DNA from: Pseudomonadota bacterium
GTDB taxonomy: Bacteria > Pseudomonadota > Gammaproteobacteria > Steroidobacterales > Woeseiaceae
Assembly: GCA_022563255.1 (NCBI GenBank)
Contig: JADFNS010000025.1
Location: 1-32,763, forward strand
DNA: 32,763 nucleotides
Direction: 5' to 3'
Shown: positions 26,592-32,763 of the stretch, in pieces
How positions within the stretch are numbered: position 1 is the first letter of the stretch
Layout of the letters: each line of letters begins with the position of its first letter
Notes under the pieces: model-generated
Told to the model about the DNA's origin: nothing
Databases searched by the model: none
Seen by the model: only the letters and a program-made list of their open reading frames with translations
Made by a program: the position numbers and the translations under genes

Positions 26592-27518
26592 CTAGAAATC
26601 GGCCGTCGTCACCTGACCCTCAAAGATTTCTATCTGAATGCCCTCCTCGGGGAAGAAGTATTCTCCTTCGCAGGTAAATCCAGCCTGGTACGCACCCGGG
26701 AGCAAGAATCCTATCGTGTAACTCCAGGTAAATGTGCCATCGTTGTTCGCCTGCTCGGTGACCATGGCCGTCGCGATCGGTTCGATCCCGTCCGCAAACC
26801 CTTCTACGATCGAGTTGGGAGGAAAGACATACACAGACGGTGCACAGTGTTCCTCTGTTACGAATGAATAACTCGTCGCGAGCTCGGTAGTAACGGTACC
26901 GGTCAACGTTCCGTCCTCGCTATTGTCGACCAGACGTATGACCGGGCGTAACACTACATCTGGATCAAGTCCGGGCGGTTGTGTGAGCGACTTCGCAAGA
27001 TCGAATTCAGCCGTCAATTCCAACAATCCGCCAGGTTGCACCGTGAACCCACTGACGAATTTCAGTCCGGTCTCGGCGTAGCTCGGAATGTAGAGATTGT
27101 GCATGGTGCCGTCTTTCATGATGATGTACGAACCCGTACCGTCGCAGTCCGAACCATTGGTATCACCGGCACCGCCAGACTCGCCCTCAACCGCATCGAT
27201 CCCGAGGCGCAGCCATTGGTAGCGGCCGGCATCGACTTGCGTATCCGGGACGATGAGCACCGAATCAGTGCCCTGAAAGGCGAGAAGATCAATGGTCTGC
27301 GGACCGACCTGTATGACCGTCGACGTCCCCGATTTCATCAGCTCGATCTCGTCGAACTTGACGCAAACTTTCAATGCTTCGTGAATCGGACCATCGCTCA
27401 CCGCCAGCGACAGAAAACCGGTCGTCGGTTCCTCCGGTGCGGAGCCTCCGCATCCAGCAAACGCCAGAGTGGTCGCCGCGAGCAGGCCCAGTGAAATTCC
27501 CTTTATTGTATTGGTCAT
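26592..27518 (-). CDS. DUF4382-domain lipoprotein
   Basis: The start is ATG 27518 with GGGGAA upstream; the open frame to 27707 crosses the promoter region and is not coding. The 308-aa product has a lipobox (LAFAGCGG, Cys23). The mature part begins GFLSLAVSDGPIHEALKVCV, KFDEIELMKSG, TIDLLAFQG, YQWLRLGIDA, the DUF4382 pattern. A C-terminal beta-rich domain of about 110 residues (GTLTGTVTTELA onwards) resembles a carboxypeptidase-regulatory or Ig-like fold. Function of the domain is unknown; such proteins sit on the envelope surface. It diverges from the ECF sigma gene and has a candidate ECF promoter. Confidence 0.85.
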   Translation of the reverse strand: MTNTIKGISLGLLAATTLAFAGCGGSAPEEPTTGFLSLAVSDGPIHEALKVCVKFDEIELMKSGTSTVIQVGPQTIDLLAFQGTDSVLIVPDTQVDAGRYQWLRLGIDAVEGESGGAGDTNGSDCDGTGSYIIMKDGTMHNLYIPSYAETGLKFVSGFTVQPGGLLELTAEFDLAKSLTQPPGLDPDVVLRPVIRLVDNSEDGTLTGTVTTELATSYSFVTEEHCAPSVYVFPPNSIVEGFADGIEPIATAMVTEQANNDGTFTWSYTIGFLLPGAYQAGFTCEGEYFFPEEGIQIEIFEGQVTTADF

Positions 27519-27563
27519 CGTTTTCCCCGAAATGACATCTTGTTTTTTTTGAATTATAAGTAT

Positions 27564-27592
27564 CAAAACGGTAAACAAGACGGTTTGGTTGC
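27564..27592 (-). promoter_or_regulatory. Candidate ECF-type promoter E, toward the DUF4382 gene
   Basis: On the minus strand, GCAAC (27592-27588) is followed by 18 bases and GTTTTG (27569-27564), about 45 bp before the DUF4382 ATG. The -35-like part extends to GCAACCAAAC, identical to the opposing plus-strand element at 27644, so the pair forms a divergent promoter. Confidence 0.45.
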
Positions 27593-27643
27593 ATAATATT
27601 TGCAAATCGGTGTATTTTCTCTTTGGCATTATGTAAAACGGAC

Positions 27644-27672
27644 GCAACCAAACGCGTCCCGGAACGTTCCTA
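27644..27672 (+). promoter_or_regulatory. Candidate ECF-type promoter C, toward the ECF sigma gene
   Basis: GCAAC (27644-27648), 18 bases, then TTCCTA (27667-27672) followed by TTAA. It gives a leader of about 20 nt to the sigma start, as expected for autoregulation. The -35/-10 layout matches promoter B at 13178. Confidence 0.5.
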
Positions 27673-27699
27673 TTAATCAGACAGCATCGGAATTTGAAA

Positions 27700-28272
27700 T
27701 TGAGCATCCACGATCTGGCTCCGAAGAAAAAGAAATTTGAGACTTTGCTACGACCGCATTTCGATGCGCTCTATGCTGCGGCCAGGCGAATGACGCTTTC
27801 GTCCATGGATGCCGAAGACCTGGTGCAGGACGTCTGTCTGAAGGCGTTTGTTCAACTGGACGAGCTGGAAAGAATTGAGCATCGACGCGCGTGGTTATTA
27901 AAAGTGCTGTATCACAAATTCATCGATGACAGACGGGCCAGTCGACGTTCGGCTATTGATCTGGCTGAGACTGGCCTGGACTCCGCTGACCCGAACGAAC
28001 TGGTTCATAGCTCATGGCAACCGGATATACAAGTTGAACAGGAAGTGCGCATCACGCGCATTTTGATGGCGATGAAACGCCTGAACCGGGACCATTGCAC
28101 GCTCGTCGCGTTACGCGACATCGAGGGTCTGAGTATTGCGGAGCTTGAGCAACTGACTGGAATGCCGGCGGGGACGATCAAATCCCGACTGCATCGCACG
28201 CGGGCCAAACTCGGACGAATACTGTCTGGCGATGCGCTCATGAAACCGCACTTGAAAGCAATAGGTGACTGA
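27700..28272 (+). CDS. ECF RNA polymerase sigma factor
   Basis: I prefer TTG 27700, seven bases after GGAA; TTG 27694 is too close to that site. The product is about 190 aa. Region 2 (FDALYAAARRMTLSSMDAED, LVQDVCLKAFVQL, AWLLKVLYHKFIDDRR) and region 4 (LNRDHCTLVALRDIEGLSIA, ELEQLTGMPAGTIKSRLHRT) are clear. Region 2.3/2.4 and the linker differ from the first ECF factor, so it is a separate group. Two bases separate it from the anti-sigma gene. It probably drives its own promoter and those of the DUF4382 and secreted-protein genes. Confidence 0.93.
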   Translation: MSIHDLAPKKKKFETLLRPHFDALYAAARRMTLSSMDAEDLVQDVCLKAFVQLDELERIEHRRAWLLKVLYHKFIDDRRASRRSAIDLAETGLDSADPNELVHSSWQPDIQVEQEVRITRILMAMKRLNRDHCTLVALRDIEGLSIAELEQLTGMPAGTIKSRLHRTRAKLGRILSGDALMKPHLKAIGD

Positions 28273-28274
28273 AA

Positions 28275-28910
28275 ATGAATTGTGAATCGGTTAGTAACAA
28301 TATCCCGGCGATCGCTGCAAATTCGATGGACGACGGCGAACGCATGCAGAACATGGCACACATCGATATTTGCCCGGACTGCCGGATGGCGTTGCGCGGC
28401 GCCGAGGCGCTCGTGGAATTGCGACGGCGCGATGCAGGCGATCCACCTGGGCAATTGTTCGAAAAGATGCTCGATACCGCAACGACTACGTCGAATCACA
28501 CAACGGGCAAGCAGCGATTCTGGTTGGGCGCGGGCTTCGGCGGCGCCATCGCTGCCTCGTTGTTTACTTTGGCGCTGGTGTTTGGCTGGGCCGACAACTC
28601 TCCGTCATTAACGCCGGCGACGGCTGAGTTCGTCGTCGCATTAAACGAACCCCGCCAGATGAACGTCGTAATCGAAACGGATCAGCCCTTGCTCGGCGCT
28701 ACGATCACTATTTTGTTATCGGGCAACGTAGAACTAGTGGGCTATGGACCGCAGCGGGAGTTGACCTGGGCGGCGGATCTCGACGCCGGCGTGAATCGGC
28801 TGAGTTTGCCGATTTTTGCCAATGGCGCGTCGGGCGGACAAATGGTCGTGAGACTCAGCCATCCACAAAGTGAGCAGATATTCCTGATCAATCTGCCGAT
28901 CGAATCATGA
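28275..28910 (+). CDS. Membrane anti-sigma factor with zinc-finger motif
   Basis: This 211-aa protein has His29-xxx-Cys33-xx-Cys36 (HIDICPDC), the zinc anti-sigma signature, in a cytoplasmic N-terminal domain. One membrane helix follows at about 83-106 (FWLGAGFGGAIAASLFTLAL). The periplasmic part of about 100 residues is beta-rich (MNVVIETDQPLLGATITILL, RLSLPIFANGASGGQMVVRL). It is expected to hold the neighbouring ECF sigma inactive until an envelope signal arrives. The gene follows the sigma stop after two bases, consistent with paired expression. Confidence 0.9.
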   Translation: MNCESVSNNIPAIAANSMDDGERMQNMAHIDICPDCRMALRGAEALVELRRRDAGDPPGQLFEKMLDTATTTSNHTTGKQRFWLGAGFGGAIAASLFTLALVFGWADNSPSLTPATAEFVVALNEPRQMNVVIETDQPLLGATITILLSGNVELVGYGPQRELTWAADLDAGVNRLSLPIFANGASGGQMVVRLSHPQSEQIFLINLPIES

Positions 28911-28925
28911 TTATGTTAAAACGAT

Positions 28926-28953
28926 GCAACCTTTTTCGCCTATCGTCGTTTTA
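28926..28953 (+). promoter_or_regulatory. Candidate ECF-type promoter D, before the secreted-protein gene
   Basis: GCAAC (28926-28930), 17 bases, then GTTTTA (28948-28953), leaving a leader of about 30 nt to the ATG at 28990. It is similar to promoters C and E of the same locus but one base shorter in the spacer. Confidence 0.42.
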
Positions 28954-28989
28954 CCAAGCACTTAACCCAAATTCACACGGATTTTCGAC

Positions 28990-29349
28990 ATGAAAAGCAA
29001 AATCATACTGGCAGGATTCGCGGCTCTTTTAATGAGCGCGTGGGCGCAAGCTGACAGCCACGGGAGTGAGGCCACCATTCGCCTGATGGACCTGGCTGAG
29101 GGCGGTTTACCAGAGGCAGTAACCAATGAAATCGTATTGCCCGACGCAGTTCCGGATCACGCGGCAGCCGCCGACAAAACGGCTAACCGGCTCGCCACGG
29201 CCATCAAGAACATCTCACAACGTGACGACGGGATCGCAAAGGCCCTGGTCGCACTGGAAGACGCGCTGAAAAATCAGGAAACTCGCGGTCGATCTTCTGA
29301 TAACATCCCCCCGGATCCGCAGCCTGACCGGGGACCGCCCAGCGACTAG
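28990..29349 (+). CDS. Small secreted protein, candidate cargo of the adjacent barrel
   Basis: This 119-aa protein has a signal peptide (MKSKIILAGFAALLMSAWAQ, cleavage near AQA-DS). The mature part is mainly helical and acidic, Ala-rich, with an Asp/Pro-rich C-terminus (DNIPPDPQPDRGPPSD). There are no cysteines and no lipobox. No family is recognised. Its stop overlaps the barrel gene start by one base (TAGTG). The tight coupling and the candidate promoter tie it to the ECF module. Export across the outer membrane by the neighbouring barrel is an inference. Confidence 0.7.
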   Translation: MKSKIILAGFAALLMSAWAQADSHGSEATIRLMDLAEGGLPEAVTNEIVLPDAVPDHAAAADKTANRLATAIKNISQRDDGIAKALVALEDALKNQETRGRSSDNIPPDPQPDRGPPSD

Positions 29350-30611
29350 TGACCAAAATTCGAGCGACCAAAAGCGCAGCAATCGCTGCGCTTTTTTTAG
29401 TATTTGCAAACAACGCGTTTTCTGATGCCACCGACTGGTCGGCAGGCCTGGACTCGTTTGCAAGCGACGACTACGCGTCTGCCCTGTGGCACTTTGAATC
29501 CGCGCGGAACGCTGGCCTCGACAGCGCCGCTGTGCATTACAACATCGCCGTTTGTCAGTTCAAGCTCGGCCGATACGTGCGGGCGCGCAACGAATTTCAG
29601 TTGATTGCCGAGCGCTATCCGAAAATGCGCGGGCTGGCCGAGTACAATCTTGGACTCGTGGCGCGCCGTCGAAATGACCCGACAGCGGCGACCGATCATT
29701 TTATAAAAGCGTACAGACTAAGTCCGGATAACGAGAAGCTACGCATCATGTCGTCCAATCGACTGCGTGAACTTGAACCCGAATTAAGACGTGCTTCGCG
29801 CTGGACTGGCGCAATTGGAGTGCGTGCAGGTTTTGATGACAACGTCGCTTTGCGCGATGAGACCGGCCTGCCCTCAACGCTGACAACCGAAAGTCCAATG
29901 GTCGATTTCTTCGCGTGGATAACAGGCCCGTTCAATGGCGAAAGTGGTTTTCGCGTAGACGCCGGCATTTACGCGATTCGCAATTTCGATGCGGACGAAT
30001 TCGACCAGACGGAGATATTTGGCGGTGTCATGTACGACTGGCGACCCGGCGACTGGCGTCTGCAGTTTGGCACGCGACTCAGTACCGGCGCGCTCGGTGG
30101 TGACGCTTTCGATCGTAAAGCTGGCGTCAACCTGCGTGTCATTCGTTATCTTGGTAATAATGCGTCGCTCAGTCTCGGCTATCGCTACGACGACGTACAG
30201 GACGTGAACGTTGCGTTCGCCGGTATCGCCGGAACCCGACAGCAAATTCAGGTGCAGTACCAATGGTATTCAGACGTTCATCGCTTCGTGTTGCGGTACC
30301 GTCAGGAAGAGAATGAGCGCATCGATCCCGGCGTGTCTCCCAGGCGTACAGGCTTTGGCGCGGACTATCGCTATCAGCCTGAGTCAGGATGGGGCTACGA
30401 AAGCGGCATTGATTTCAGAAGCAGCGATTACAATAATCTCCTGATTCCCCGATCCGAAGATCTGTTGACCGTATATGCCGCAGTCACCCGGACATTCGCG
30501 AAGAGTTGGCGGCTCCGGTTCGGCTATCGCTACTCCAACAACGACTCTTCAGACCCGGTATTTTCCTACGACCGCAGCCAGATAATGGTTGGTGCATTGA
30601 AGATCTTTTGA
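29349..30611 (+). CDS. TPR + outer-membrane beta-barrel protein, Slam-like architecture
   Basis: The GTG at 29349 gives a signal peptide (ATKSAAIAALFLVFANNAFS, cleavage near AFS-DA), which supports this start. Residues about 27-160 hold TPR-like helices (YASALWHFESARNAGLD, AVHYNIAVCQFKLGRYVRAR, AEYNLGLVARRRNDPTAATD). Residues about 163-420 contain roughly 14 strand-like segments by eye and end in Ile-Phe. TPR followed by a 14-strand barrel is the plan of Slam/DUF560 exporters that move specific proteins to the cell surface. At 420 aa it is shorter than typical Slams. Sequence-level DUF560 membership is not certain. An intrinsic terminator lies within its first codons. Confidence 0.75.
   Translation: MTKIRATKSAAIAALFLVFANNAFSDATDWSAGLDSFASDDYASALWHFESARNAGLDSAAVHYNIAVCQFKLGRYVRARNEFQLIAERYPKMRGLAEYNLGLVARRRNDPTAATDHFIKAYRLSPDNEKLRIMSSNRLRELEPELRRASRWTGAIGVRAGFDDNVALRDETGLPSTLTTESPMVDFFAWITGPFNGESGFRVDAGIYAIRNFDADEFDQTEIFGGVMYDWRPGDWRLQFGTRLSTGALGGDAFDRKAGVNLRVIRYLGNNASLSLGYRYDDVQDVNVAFAGIAGTRQQIQVQYQWYSDVHRFVLRYRQEENERIDPGVSPRRTGFGADYRYQPESGWGYESGIDFRSSDYNNLLIPRSEDLLTVYAAVTRTFAKSWRLRFGYRYSNNDSSDPVFSYDRSQIMVGALKIF
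29371..29398 (+). terminator. Intrinsic terminator/attenuator inside the barrel gene's signal-peptide codons
   Basis: AAAGCGCAGC (29371-29380), loop AATC, GCTGCGCTTT (29385-29394), with the run of Ts continuing to 29398. The ten-pair perfect stem with a seven-T tail is textbook. It begins 22 bases after the GTG of the barrel gene and 22 bases after the secreted-protein stop. It should limit read-through into the barrel gene unless relieved, for example by translating ribosomes. Confidence 0.8.
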
Positions 30612-30627
30612 GATGCTTTAGCGATTT

Positions 30628-31581
30628 TCATTGCAACGCTGCATCCAGCTTCTCTATCAACTCCTCGCGGGTATAAGAGTAAGCTTGGTATTCGTTTAGC
30701 TGCACCAGTTCCTCAATTGCCTTGTTGATCGTCCAACTCGCCTCTTCTTCCCTGGGCACGACCATGTAGCGGCGCACCGGGTTGTCGTCAAACATCGCGT
30801 GCATTGCGGCGTCCGCAACCTCGCCAGGATCTTTATAGTGACTGCGATCCGCGCTTTGACTCATGAACTCCTCAATTTCCGCCGCATAGAGCGTATCCGG
30901 ATTGGACTGAGCATTTTCTTGAGCCCGCTGCAACGCGGTTGCCGCGATAGCAGAATCGTAGTTACCGGGCTCTATGACGCTGACCTGGACACCGAATTTA
31001 GCCATCTCAATGGCCAGCGTGTCGGTGTAGGCCTCAATCGCATGCTTACTCATGCTGTACTGACCCGAAAACTGGCCGGAAAGGATGCCCGATATGGAAC
31101 CTATGGTGGCGATTCGACCTTTCGATTCAATAATCAGCGGCGCGAACGCCTGCGTGACGCGATACACGCCGTAGACATTGACGTCCATGAGCCAGTGCAG
31201 CTCGTCGACATCCACCTCGATCAATGGCCCACCGATAAAAATGCCGGCGTTATTGATCAGTCCGTGGAGTCCCCTGCCGCCGTCGCGAACGGTCTGGACC
31301 GCGGCATCGATTTCTGCCTGAATTGTCACGTCAAGTCGAATTGCCTGAATGTTTTCGATCGCATTCAGCGCATCGAGATCCTTCTGCTTGCGGGCGCCGG
31401 CATAAACGAAATGGCCGCTTGCAGCGAGGTTTTCGGCGATCTTGCGTCCTATTCCTGTGCTGGCGCCGGTCACAAGCACCGCCTTTTGCGCGCTCTTTTC
31501 CTGATCGGCAGCGAACGCAAAGGAACCTGGCAGGGACAGAATGATCATCGAAACGAAAACTGCGCATAGAACGTTTTTCAT
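30628..31581 (-). CDS. Short-chain dehydrogenase/reductase with an export signal
   Basis: The 317-aa product is a classical SDR: TGASTGIGRKIAENL cofactor motif, NNAG (INNAGIFIGGPL), and the catalytic Ser...Tyr-x3-Lys in IGSISGILSGQFSGQYSMSK. Ahead of this lies an N-terminal signal peptide (NVLCAVFVSMIILSLPGSFA, cleavage near AFA-AD). The signal lies inside the frame directly after an AAGGGG site, so it is not a start error. Classical SDRs use cytoplasmic NAD(P)H, so an exported one is odd. It may be membrane-tethered instead. It converges with the barrel gene. Confidence 0.88.
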   Translation of the reverse strand: MKNVLCAVFVSMIILSLPGSFAFAADQEKSAQKAVLVTGASTGIGRKIAENLAASGHFVYAGARKQKDLDALNAIENIQAIRLDVTIQAEIDAAVQTVRDGGRGLHGLINNAGIFIGGPLIEVDVDELHWLMDVNVYGVYRVTQAFAPLIIESKGRIATIGSISGILSGQFSGQYSMSKHAIEAYTDTLAIEMAKFGVQVSVIEPGNYDSAIAATALQRAQENAQSNPDTLYAAEIEEFMSQSADRSHYKDPGEVADAAMHAMFDDNPVRRYMVVPREEEASWTINKAIEELVQLNEYQAYSYTREELIEKLDAALQ

Positions 31582-31620
31582 GGCGAACCCCTTGATTATT
31601 CAGCCATCGATACTATCAAT

Positions 31621-31672
31621 AAAAGGTGCCAGGTTTATTCAATTGCCCCTTTAAATAAACCTGGCATCTTTT
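31621..31672. repeat. 19-bp inverted repeat, REP/MITE-like
   Basis: AAAAGGTGCCAGGTTTATT (31621-31639) and its near-complement (31654-31672) pair over 19 bp with one wobble mismatch, around a 14-base loop. It lies between the SDR gene and the haemoglobin gene, which diverge. Both ends read A/T-rich (AAAA...TTTT), so it could terminate in both directions, but its position before two divergent genes suggests a mobile palindrome. Confidence 0.75.
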
Positions 31673-31695
31673 AAGGAGCGTAATATTGCACAGTG

Positions 31696-32127
31696 ATGTC
31701 CATGGATACCAATAAATACGGAACCGGCGATACGTCGTTTCAGGCAGCGGGCGGCGAGTCAGGCATTCGGCGCCTCGTCGATACGTTCTTCGAGCGTATG
31801 AGCAGCGATGAACGTTTCGCCACGATTCACGCACTGCATCCCGAAGACAAGGCTGTATTGCGCGACAAACTTGCTCGTTTCCTCTGTGGCTGGCTTGGCG
31901 GCCCGAAACTCTACAACGAGAAATACGGCGCGATCGGCATTCCCCGCGTACATGCGCACCTGGCCATCGCGACGCCCGAGCGCGACCAGTGGCTCACCTG
32001 CATGACCGAGTCGGTTGCCGAGCAACCGTTCGCACCCGAGTTCAAAACCTACTTGATGGAGCAACTTTTTGTTCCGGCAGAGGCCGTCAGGCGACGTTGC
32101 GCAAAGGCTAAGGATACCGGCGAGTGA
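31696..32127 (+). CDS. Truncated haemoglobin (group II type)
   Basis: GTG 31693, ATG 31696 and ATG 31702 are possible starts. The nearest strong RBS (AAGGAG, 31673-31678) is somewhat far, so I choose ATG 31696. The product is about 143 aa: [20 protein letters not shown] (helix A/B), the [20 protein letters not shown] region, the proximal His in RVHAHLAI, and [11 protein letters not shown] with the conserved Trp of groups II/III. It probably binds oxygen or NO in the cytoplasm. The last codons overlap the yaiI start (GTGA). Confidence 0.92.
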   Translation: MSMDTNKYGTGDTSFQAAGGESGIRRLVDTFFERMSSDERFATIHALHPEDKAVLRDKLARFLCGWLGGPKLYNEKYGAIGIPRVHAHLAIATPERDQWLTCMTESVAEQPFAPEFKTYLMEQLFVPAEAVRRRCAKAKDTGE

Positions 32128-32582
32128 GCATTTGGGTTGATGCAGACGCCTGCCCGGTCGTGGTGAAGGAGATTCTTTTCCGTGCCGCCGAACGCACTGG
32201 CGTGCAATTGACATTGGTTGCGAACCAACCGATGCACACGCCCTCTTCGTCCAACATCAACACGTTGCAGGTGCCACAGGGTTTCGACGTCGCTGATGAT
32301 GAAATCGTCAAGCGTCTGAACGCCGGCGATCTCGTCATCACTGGAGACATCCCGCTCGCCGCAGAGGTCATCGCCAAGGGAGGTCACGCGCTAAGCCCGC
32401 GCGGAGAAATGCACACTACGGAAAACATACGCGCTCGCCTGAATATGCGCGACTTCCTGGATACGATGAGATCCAGCGGTGTTGAAATGGGCGGCGGACC
32501 CGCTGCATTCAGTCAACGCGACAAGCAGGCGTTTGCCAACGCCCTTGATCGCTTTCTAACGAAGCACGCCAACCAGAACTAG
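32124..32582 (+). CDS. yaiI: YaiI/YqxD family (UPF0178) protein
   Basis: This 152-aa protein starts with GTG, overlapping the globin stop. The motifs are characteristic: [42 protein letters not shown] and [13 protein letters not shown]. The fold is PIN/NYN-like by family knowledge, with acidic residues near the N-terminus (DADACP), and a nuclease-type role is suspected but not established. Translational coupling with the globin is a gene-order observation and does not by itself show shared function. Confidence 0.93.
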   Translation: MSIWVDADACPVVVKEILFRAAERTGVQLTLVANQPMHTPSSSNINTLQVPQGFDVADDEIVKRLNAGDLVITGDIPLAAEVIAKGGHALSPRGEMHTTENIRARLNMRDFLDTMRSSGVEMGGGPAAFSQRDKQAFANALDRFLTKHANQN

Positions 32583-32635
32583 GGAATAACGCCGGCTTCA
32601 CTTTTACGCGCCGCGAAATCGGCCGAAAACTTCCC

Positions 32636-32641
32636 TATAAT
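32636..32641 (+). promoter_or_regulatory. Perfect -10 box directly before the last gene
   Basis: TATAAT ends seven bases before the ATG at 32648. The expected start of transcription falls at or within a base or two of the ATG, and no RBS separates them, so the transcript may be leaderless. No good -35 is visible. Confidence 0.5.
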
Positions 32642-32647
32642 GCGCCG

Positions 32648-32763
32648 ATGCGTGATCTGTTCCTCGAACTCAAGAATCGCAAAGTCATTAAGGTCGGCAT
32701 TGCCTACCTGGTGGTTGCATGTCTGGTATTGCAGCTTGCCGACGTTGTGTTTCAGTCCATCGG
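32648..32763 (+). CDS. Start of a TPR-family membrane protein, cut by the window end
   Basis: The visible 38 residues read LFLELKNRKVIKVGIAYLVV and LQLADVVFQSI. They match the N-terminal helix of the same family as the pseudogene at 9497 (ELKRRNVIRVGIAY). Full-length members carry a long TPR region, sometimes after a DNA-binding or cyclase-like N-terminal part. The 3' end lies outside the window. Confidence 0.75.
   Translation, partial: MRDLFLELKNRKVIKVGIAYLVVACLVLQLADVVFQSI

Overview
The window looks like chromosome from an uncultured, probably marine, gammaproteobacterium. Evidence: a FadH that lines up residue for residue with the E. coli enzyme, psuK/psuG, YaiI, several ECF sigma loci, outer-membrane barrels ending in Phe, many lipoprotein signals, and moderately high GC with GC-rich third codon positions. 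Two members of the short-N-terminus TPR family (N-terminal ELKxRxVxxVGIAY) also fit Woeseia/Steroidobacter-like gammaproteobacteria. The lineage is an inference. No rRNA, tRNA, CRISPR array, intact insertion sequence or phage gene was seen.

Layout. 1-3030: an ExeM-like secreted nuclease whose 5' end is replaced by an unrelated AT-richer segment read on the other strand. 3112-8232: fadH, then on the minus strand a Tat-exported S9 peptidase and a membrane-anchored Rossmann protein. 8382-11001: GFA-family protein plus tandem cupin, an internally deleted TPR-family pseudogene, and an NAD(P)-binding epimerase-like gene. 11367-14568: small outer-membrane barrel, then an ECF sigma operon (membrane protein, sigma, DUF3179) with a decayed duplicate of the DUF3179 gene start upstream, then a VOC protein. 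14609-19769: short membrane ORF, pseudouridine catabolism (psuK-psuG), an amidohydrolase lipoprotein with altered metal motifs, and a coiled-coil membrane protein. 19806-25786: a two-gene membrane-protein/VWA-lipoprotein module, a binding-protein lipoprotein translationally coupled to a GGDEF-EAL protein, and a CigR-like protein. 25913-30611: thioredoxin-like protein, DUF4382 lipoprotein, then ECF sigma, anti-sigma, small secreted protein and a TPR + 14-strand barrel. 30628-32763: exported SDR, truncated haemoglobin, YaiI, and the start of a second TPR-family gene.

The most interesting region is 26592-30611. ECF-type promoter candidates (GCAAC, 17-18 bases, then a T-rich -10) sit in front of the DUF4382 lipoprotein, the sigma gene and the secreted-protein gene. 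A textbook intrinsic terminator lies inside the signal-peptide codons of the barrel gene. The barrel has the Slam-like plan (N-terminal TPR, about 14 strands), and the small secreted protein just upstream is a candidate substrate. I read this as a possible sigma-controlled cell-surface export module. Similar promoter motifs flank the first ECF locus at 12-13 kb. REP-like palindromes occur at 22022, 25384 and 31621.
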